From Malurus cyaneus samueli (taxonomy: Eukaryota; Chordata; Aves; Passeriformes; Maluridae), in the NCBI GenBank assembly GCA_009741485.1, contig CM019214.1, positions 2,860,004 to 2,924,003 on the forward strand: DNA of 64,000 nt, written 5' to 3'. The notes below the pieces were generated by a model. That model was not told the origin of the DNA and did no database searches. It worked only from the letters and a program-made list of their open reading frames with translations. Positions 53,850-64,000 of this stretch are shown here, in pieces (positions within the stretch are counted from its first letter, which is position 1; every line of letters begins with the position of its first letter). Both the position numbers and the translations under genes were made by a program.

Positions 53850-56800
53850 TGCCAGGGAAAAGCAGCTAGAAGCAGCTCCAACTTGCATAGACATGCAATA
53901 GTGTGATTTTTATGTGTAAGAAATGGTGATCACTTCATACAGACTGTGCTTCACTGGTTGCTGTATGAGTGCACTGTTTATGATGTTTCTGTGGGACAGT
54001 TACAATCTTAAAGACTTTGTTAGGCCTGGCTCAATTATCTAAAGGAGTGTGAGAGCTGTGATTTGCTGAGTTCCTTTCACTGTGGTTCTTTTAGTGCCAC
54101 TATGCAGGGCTGATCCAAGGATATTTCTTGTTCCAGGTCGTTGCCTGGAGCAGTCCTACTTCCAGATATATGTCAGAAATTGAGTTTTACTGAAAAAATT
54201 AGGGTAGCTTATATTGCCAGGCATTAAAAGTCTTTTGGTTTAGTTTCATTTAGTAGCTGGAAAACTTGGTATTTTCAAAAGAAGTTGGCTGACGATTTTG
54301 AGGAGCGTGAAATAACTCTCCAATAACATTCTGTAAAGAAACTGTCATCACACTGATATGTTTTAGTCTAATTTTAACTTCCTGTTACTTTCTCAGCCCA
54401 CAAAATGTATCCTCTCTTTCAGGAGACTTCATAGCTTTAAAATGTTGTGTTTTATGCTTTCTCCCAAATATTCAATTTCAAATTGAAAAACTGAGAGTCT
54501 TTTCTGAAAGAAGGATGCATTTTTGCTTGACATAATTTAGACTGATGGAAAACCACACTTTAGGCTATGTACCTGATGTTCAAAGCAACTTGGCATTGAA
54601 ATATCTCCTGTGATGCTTCTCAGGGATTACAATCAGGTCTTCTAGATAAATCTTCCAGATAAATCACTGGCATCCTGTTCAGTCTTTACTTCTATAATTC
54701 ATGAAAGTTTTCTTCTTTGGAATAGTAATATATGCCACCTCCTTTTTCTCAAGGTTCCTGGAAATTCTTCTGCCTTTCATAAGGCTGATGAACTCCATTC
54801 TGATGAGAAATTTTTTTAAATGTGTCATTAAATTAGGATTACTGTCTTAAAATTACTCCTGTGGATTTGCAATACAAATGTGTTGCATTTTTGTGGCATA
54901 AAGCTATTTCTAATTTCATAAAAGTTATTCTTGTCCCTATGCACCAGTATGTCCAGTAGTATCTGCACATTTAATTGGAATTGAAATTAGGCATATTTAT
55001 TTCTGTTAATCCTGGGTAAGATTTTGTTCTTAGAGCACACATTTACAATGCACCTGAAAAACACTGTAAAATGTTGTTTTTGTGCATGGGTGTGTTGGTT
55101 TTCACTGCCTCTGTGATCTCTGAATTATGTTATCCATCCATGGCTTTCTTGATTTAAAAGCAACATGAACATCCCAAGGATTTTGAGAGTCAAGCTACCT
55201 TTTCTCATCTTTAACAATTTTTTTAAATTATTTTACCATGTTACCTGCGTCTTCAGTGACACCAGTGAAAATTTCTCAGTTGTTGTCCACAGACAAACAT
55301 AAACTGAAAAGCAATGATATCATAGGGATCCCAAAAATTCTTCTGAGCCCCAAGTTTGGAGCACTTGGCAGTGCCTTCTCTCTGGTTAGGACACACCAGG
55401 TCTTGTACTGTATTCCTGGCTCATTCCTTTGTTACTAATTTGCTGATACCTACTGGTTCCAGTACTGAAATTGTGATGAGTCCTAAATGAAGGGTGCTCA
55501 GTTTCATCCAATACATTTTCTACCAGATCTTAGCAGATCACATGACAGGCAGGACAGAAGGTTGTGTCTTCTTCAGAAGCTGGCACGACTTTGAGCGTTG
55601 AGTTTGTATCCCAATGAGTTAGAAGCTGCTGCAAAGTGAAGACAGCCTTGGGAGCAAGAGGATTTTGCAAATCCTTTAAGCCCCTCATTGTACATCAATG
55701 CTTTTCTTCCATGGGACAGTTGGATTTAGAGGAAGGACCCTGTGCAAATCTGAACTGAGGTGACATTTGGTGGCAATTTCATGAGCTCTGTGTCTTCCCA
55801 TTTCTCTTCTTCCTCTGCCAGCTCAAGTTTCTGGTGATGTTATCTTCCATGTTTTTCTGGTTTGATATGTTCTCTTCATTCTGCTCCCCCACACCTCAGT
55901 TGTCTTTGCCAACCAAAATACCTGGAAATCTGTATTTCCTGCAGATTGCACTAAGCAAGAAAAGAATTCTTGTGCTCCTGGGCTTTCTCCTGCCTGCTCT
56001 GGTTTTTGGGCCATGTTATCTGAAGCAATGACTCCTTATGCCATGCATCCCATGCAGCATCAAAAGAATATGTTGTATCTTTGCAATAGTACTAAAAAAT
56101 GTTTAAACTATAAGGGCAAACTTAGACAATAAGAGTGAGGAAGGGTTGGTTGTTCTTTGGGCTTTACTTGAGACTGAATTATAGAGACACAAGATAATGT
56201 GTCTTTTTCTCTTAAGTTCTTTTTCTCATAAGAATTTAAGAAAATAGTCAACTTCCCCATGTGTCTGCGTTGTGTCACAGATTTTAATGGTCGTGAATTA
56301 AGATTTGTCAAGCACCACTGGATTTTTTTAGTTGTACTGTTTGACTCAGCCATCTGTGTGGGCAGAGATTCAATATGTCTTTTACAGCAGCTCTTCTGTA
56401 GCTCTTGTTTTTCACACTAGCACTATCCCCTTTTTGGAAATAAAAAACTTAAACTGCTGCTGCAGATCACACTGCAGTCTAAGTAGGAGGAACAAAGAGA
56501 TCTTGTGGAGATAGATTTTTGTATTCAAGACTTTCAGTGCTGTGGCCAGAGAAAAGCTAGCAGGCTGACAAATGTGCATCAGTCTGATTAATTTTACCAC
56601 TGCTGTCTAGATACATGAACAAAATGGAACAAGAAAGTGAGCAAAACACCTAACTGTAAATAGAAATCATTGGTTATATAAAATATATGGGTAAAATTGC
56701 TGACAAGTGACAAATTGTAAAGTGACAAGTGTAAAATTTAGGAGTAAAAGGCCTTTTTGGCATGTCTGAGTCTGCTTTAGGGTCATTCACAGAGCAGTGG

Positions 56801-59176
56801 GATGTAGTCCTTAAACTTCTAAACCCCAGGTGGAATAATTGTTTTGCTATAGGCATAAATTGCTGCTATTCTGTGAAGCACTTGTATCTACACATAAATC
56901 CTATTAAGTAAGGGTAAAATCTGTGCCTGAATTTAAGGACATTTAAATGCTTCAATGGTTGACAGCAGAACAGGATCTCCAAGCCTTACACTATGGGCAT
57001 TTTTTGGTGATGCTTTGAATGCATTAGAGAAGTGCAATGATGTAAATGCTCTTTGTTTATGAGTGAATAATTCTAGGTGTTCTGGTTTAGCACATCCTTA
57101 AATCTTCTTTGTATGAAAGCATTGTAGTAGCAGAATAGTTTCCCCTCTCCAAAATGGATATCCCTCTTTTCATCATGGTGACATACTCAATGCGTATTTT
57201 TTCTTCCACTGTAGGTAAAAGGTGTTCAGCTGGGTTTCTTTGCCTCATTGTTTCTGGTGAATGAGCCCTGGTGATGTTTATGGTGTGACTATTTTGTAGT
57301 TTTAAATAAAGGGGAACACTGTAAGCCCATAACTTCTAACTTACAAAGAAATTGTTACTGGTGTAGAGTTTCCTTTATAAGAGACTTCATACAGTCCTGC
57401 TATCTTTGCACACAACATGGGGGGAGGAAACAAGTGAAAATGAAGCTAAAAGAAACAAAAAACTTCAGCCATTCTTTACTTACCACACAAATAACACACA
57501 GTCTGTAAATAGGGTTTTAGTCTTGAGCCTTTGAATTTTGTTTCCTTTATGCATTTCTCTTTATCCTGGTTTGAATGGTGTGCCAAAGCTGTAAGTGCTG
57601 CCTCAGAATGCTATGGTACTTTACCATGTTGTGCTCCTGAAACAGCTGTAAATGTTTAATAGAATACTCATGTAAAGAATTCCTTTAGCCCATCTGAATT
57701 TTACTGCATTCCCCCCTGATTCCACATAAAGCAGTTCCATTAGAAATACAAATGAAATGTTTGTTTCATGAAAGCCTAAAACTATGAATCTTAGATGGCT
57801 TAGGCACAGTGTATATACAACAGTATTGTGCATTCAGATTTTTATTTGAGCTTGATATGTTGCCTTTAAAGTCTGAGTTATATTATTGCTTTGGTTACCT
57901 CTCTTTTGTAAGAGACTATTGTGTTTAATGGAAAGGCTCTGAGGATGTTTTCCCTTGTTAAGATGCTAAAATAAGCATGATGTTGGTTTTAAACTCCTCA
58001 AAATGTTCATTGTTATAAAACATCCCAGTACTACATTTAACGGTGAAATATGATTAGTTTTTATTTTGGGTGATGCTTTTACTAACAGCAGTCTGTGTTC
58101 ATCCAAATTGTAACTTTGTAAAGTGAAGTTGTTATTTCTGTGTATCATTTTCCTTTAACTCAATATTATGTAAAGAAGGCAGATGAGGAGGCTAAAGCCT
58201 AGGAGGACAAAAAAGTTGGTAATGTAGAAATGCTGCGGGTATGCATCTCCTTCACAAATTTTTCATTGTTTTTGAAGGATTTTCCTTCATGTGTGTCTTA
58301 GTAGTCTTAATTCTGTGATGGAATTAGCTGTGCTGTAGTAATGTAGCTTGTTTTTCTACCAGCCCTTCAGGTTGATTTAATTAATGTATGATTGAGAATA
58401 TTTTTTTATTCTGAAAATGCTGATGCTGCTAAAAATGCTAGTTAGGTCTCAATTCATAGGAATATACACACATGCACATGTGTTTCAGCCTATATTATAC
58501 GTGTGCAAACAGATTTCAGAGGTGTTTATTTATGTCAAACACTGGTTTAAAAAATGTAAAAAGAACCAATAGCTCTGTCATGCCTTGTCTTAGGAAAACA
58601 TTATGTCCTATCAGGGTATAGGTCAGGGTGTCACAGTTGATTGATTTTAATTAAAACATAAAATGTAAGCACCAGTATTTTCCCCTGTGGATGAGGTGGT
58701 TCAAAACTCTTCATCTTGCCACGGTGTCTCATAAAGTAAAGGTCCACAATGTGGGTTTGTGGAAATATTTAGAGGTTCCCACTTTTGCAGCTGCATTCTT
58801 GATCACAAAATGTTGTACAAACTTAATTATCTTTGAAACTTCTTACCCATTCGTTTGTGAAAGGAGTTTGAAAATGAAAAATGTCTTCAAGTGTTGGATA
58901 GAAGGATGGAGAAAAGGGCAAAAGCAAAGGGCAAAAACACTCTACATGTGTTTGCAGAAGCATTCATGTGATTGTGTAAATTTATTTTCCTTAAGATATC
59001 AGATGTAGAAGGGATAGACAAAGAATGAAAAGGGGAAGCCAGCTGAGGTTTGGAAGAGGAAATGAGTGGAAAGGGCAGTTAGGCGTGCTGTGGAGTTACA
59101 AAGGTGTTTTCATGTGGGTGTTGCAAAGAAAATCACAATTTTGAAGGAAGAACAAACGAATTACAAGAGAAACAGT

Positions 59177-59308
59177 AAAAATGGTTTCACAAAGAAGGAA
59201 ATGTGTATTCGAAAAATATCTTGGAAATGATTGAGAGAGGTGAAAAAAATGGTTTCACAAAGAGGGAAATGTGTATTTGAAATATCTTGGAAATGATAGA
59301 GAGATGTG
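59177..59308. repeat. 66-bp tandem duplication, two copies
   Basis: Copies at 59177-59242 and 59243-59308 share the motif ATGGTTTCACAAAGA and an AAATATCTTGGAAATGAT core, with a few substitutions and small indels. Confidence 0.88.
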
Positions 59309-60846
59309 AGACAATGAAATGCTGAGATCAATGTCACAGCAGGAAGAGGGGCAACATTTGGCCCCAGTCCAAGGCAGCTCTTTAATTCCTGTTTAAAAGC
59401 ACCGAATTGGACAGTTGAAAATTGCATTTTTTTTTCTCAGGGTATTTTCTTTACTGGAGGTACCTGGCTCTGTGAGGTACCTAAGACCTGAAGGTCCAAG
59501 GGACTGTGAAAAATGTAACTTTGAAATAAAAGTGTAGAAACTGAAAGGTGATAGAAATGGCTCTGCCAAGCCAAGGATTTTTTTTTTTTTTTTTAAAGTA
59601 GAGAGAAGTGGCCTAATGAAACAGGGAATTTTTCATACTTAGTGTGTGCCTTGAGGACGAGAGTGTTTTAGCAGCTAACTGAAGTTATAGTATATGTACT
59701 CTTTACCTGCATTTATACAAGTTGATTCATCTATTCACAGTCAATAATACTGTGCTGTATTAAGATTTTAAACAGTGGGTATATTATCATGAAGAGATTT
59801 TTTGTCAGGTTGGTATTTATCACTGTGTCTCTTATAAAATCCAGTCAGTGATCCTACAGTGAAATTTCTGTTGTTATTTTGATTGAAGCTGTGGCATGTT
59901 ATTCTAAGTCTTGCTGGGCTTTGACTATGAAGTTGAGGCTTGGGATGGAATACCAAAATGCCTTTGGAGGAAAATATTTAGAGGTCCTTAGCATTTCTCC
60001 AACTGCTCATGTGGTAATGGCTGTGTAGTTGTGTGTGCAGATTGTCTCCAGGATGTTGTCTGAACTAGGAAAGGGGAAAAAAGGCAATTGCAGTTGTACT
60101 GGTCCACTTTGCAGTGCCCCAGAGAGGCATCTGCAGAAACTGATGTGAGGGAGGTGGTTTATAGGCTACAGAGACCTACAGAGGAGGCAATTGGAGCATC
60201 CCTGAGGTTCTTCACAGGAGTAAAGTTCATAGCCAACATGGACCTGGCTCCTTATCTTTCTAAGTTGTGAAGCACTTCTCAAAATCTTACATCTTAGTTG
60301 TTGATTTTTAGTTGTCTTCTCCCTCCAGCTGACACCCTTGCTGCCTGCTTGACCTTCATGGTGATAACCTAAATGTAACTAAAATGAGTAATGTCTCAGT
60401 CCCTTTGCCTGTTCTTTAGTATCAACAAAGTTTATTTGGAGCATTTCTAATCATCTTCTCTAAGAGCAATGATGGTAAAAATACCATTATTTTCCTCATT
60501 ATGAAATCAAACTAAATTACGAAAGTATGGGGAAAGATGATGTGGTATTACAAGCCAAAGCCTACTGTGTGATTTTGTTTAGAGAAATGCTGGAGGCTTT
60601 GAAATGTCAAATGGATTCCAATTGTGTAATTTCAGGATCAAATTGTATTAACACCCATACTTAAAGTAAAATAATATAATTTGCTGGTTCGATTCCATTC
60701 ATCTTCAATAAAAGTAAGTTCCTAAATGAACATGACCTTTTTAAATCCAGATTTCAGGTAGATTTCAGAATCTCAACAGTTACAATTATGGAAGAAAAGA
60801 TCAGTGGTTTTCTACATCTTGACTAATGTACTTTAAACACAGTTTT

Positions 60847-60978
60847 CATAGAATCACAGAATATGCTGAGTTGGAAAGGATGAATTGGGATCATCAATTC
60901 TAACTCCTGGCCCTGCACAGGATACCCCAGGAGTGACACCATGTGCCTGCAAGCATTATCCAAATGCTTCTTGAACTC
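60847..60978 (-). mobile_element. CR1 3'-end fragment
   Basis: CATAGAATCACAGAATATGC followed by GAGTTGGAAAGGATGA, CTCCTGGCCCTGCACAGGA and CAAATGCTTCTTGAACTC is the reverse complement of the avian CR1 3' UTR. It is a short, 5'-truncated, inactive copy. Confidence 0.85.
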
Positions 60979-61297
60979 AGTTATGATTTATAACCAAGCA
61001 ATTTAATTACCTTTCATCCTTTAATCTGTTCATATATCTCCTAAACTTCAGAAATAATCTGTGGGTGTGTCTGTGGGTTGGCCTGCTGTAGTGTGTACCT
61101 ACTATATAGTTGGCATATGCTGCAGAAAACTTGGACTCTAAATTGTGAGTGTATATCTGTGTCCAATAGATTTCTTAAGGCATCTTTTGGAACTTAATGC
61201 TCTTTCATTTTAACAGAATGTACTGGTTTTGTCTCTAGAAAATACAGGCAGAAAGTTTATGTCACTGGGTGAGGTATTATATAAAATTAAAGCTGCT

Positions 61298-61341
61298 GGA
61301 CTTGATTATGCACCTCAAGGGACTTGATTATGCACCTCAAG
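61298..61341. repeat. Perfect 22-bp tandem duplication
   Basis: The unit starting GGACTTGATTATGCACC occurs at 61298-61319 and 61320-61341 without any mismatch, so the event is recent. Confidence 0.92.
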
Positions 61342-62404
61342 TTAATTCTGTCTTAGAGCCATCAGGGCTGCACTGTTAGCCCAGGAGAAGAGAGAATGAG
61401 ACAAAACCAGCAGAGATAAGGGAATTCACATGGAGTTGTTAATGGATGATTCCAAACCTGCCTTCACTAAAATTTCAGAAATTCTGTGAATGGAAAAGGA
61501 ATTTAGAAACCTGTTAGTACCAGTAGAATGGTATTTACAGTTATCACTTGGACTTGCTTATAGCAAAGTTCTTTGTACTGGAAATTGGTCTTTAGGCTTA
61601 AATATGGAGGGCAGTGCTGTAAAACTCTTCAAGGTATATACAACTATGTGTGAAGTGATTAAGGAAGGCAGTTGGGGAAGGGATTGTCACCTATCTTAAT
61701 TTAAAGACAGCCACACTGCCACCTTGTTTTTTGTCTTGAATGTTTGGAGCAGGTGTGTTAAGAACAAATGCCATCTTGTGATGCTAATAATGCCCATAAA
61801 GATCTCATTTGCAACAGTGAGAAAGTCATGATCTTGATAAAGTCAAGATCTTGACTCTTAGAGAAAATACCAGTTCTCTGTAGTGTTTGGCTGCTTCTTG
61901 AATAAAGAATATAGGTCATATAAATGAGTTTATAGATTGAGAGACTTATAGTACAAAAGTCAGGTGACTGTTGGCCTCACCAACCAAATACATTTTAGCA
62001 AGCAAGCTTCCAGGCAGGCAAGCATTTTAAACATTCTAATGTGAAGTTTGAAGGTATAGGATACATGTGAAGTCTATAAATGTTGGATTACACTCTTAAT
62101 TTCATTAAGCCAGTCTGACTGTAGGTGTGTGGGCATGGTGGGTTGTGCTTCTCAGCATTTATACATCTCTGGCTTTAACACTGCTTCTCCCCTAGATAAA
62201 GACTTTACTTATTCTGAGTCCTTCTTTTGCTTTCACCAGGTATTAGACCAAATCCCAAGAATCCCAGGGAATCAGCCAAAAGCTGTTCTGGTCTGATTCA
62301 CATCTGGACTCTATTCATACCTTTATGAGGGTATTCCCAACCAATGCAGAATTCTAGCTGGGCTTCTTCTGGAGGAGTAAAGGCAGTCAGAAGGAAACTG
62401 TTAG

Positions 62405-64000
<1,596 letters not shown>

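Overview
The window is the 5' part of one large vertebrate gene on the + strand. Four short exons encode the first 173 residues of CNKSR2 (connector enhancer of KSR 2, also CNK2/MAGUIN), recognised from the translated residues. About 99% of the window is 5' UTR and intron. The host looks like a bird, probably a passerine: several CR1 LINE fragments have avian-type 3' ends, there are retroviral LTR relics, and I saw no mammalian Alu, B1 or L1 sequence. The species assignment is inference.

Layout: 1-381 is a GC-rich, TATA-less promoter/5' UTR in a CpG island that runs to about 1020. Exon 1 (382-445) starts the SAM domain. Intron 1 (446-37390, 36.9 kb) holds most of the repeats: a poly-T tract, a CR1 3' fragment, an LTR end with a tRNA-His-type primer binding site, a complex tandem/fold-back repeat (15704-17504), a 180-bp inverted duplication (22884/25888), an LTR-like element (30266-30795) and a CR1 reverse-transcriptase fragment with an internal minisatellite (34141-35454). 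Exon 2 (37391-37554) completes the SAM domain. Intron 2 (37555-51260) contains a 1.66-kb near-identical tandem duplication joined at a single N (47876), probably an assembly artefact, which includes a solo LTR. Exon 3 (51261-51463) and exon 4 (62485-62572) encode most of the CRIC domain. Intron 3 (51464-62484) carries small minisatellites and a CR1 tail. Intron 4 runs off the window.

The exon phases join correctly: 64 + 164 + 203 + 88 = 519 nt = 173 codons. All eight splice-site dinucleotides examined, counting the donor of intron 4, are canonical GT or AG. The later CNKSR2 domains (PDZ, DUF1170, PH) and the 3' end lie beyond the window. No other protein-coding or RNA gene could be supported. 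I found no convincing new biological system. The most unusual structures are the fold-back tandem repeat at 15.7-17.5 kb and the N-joined duplication at 46.2-49.5 kb.
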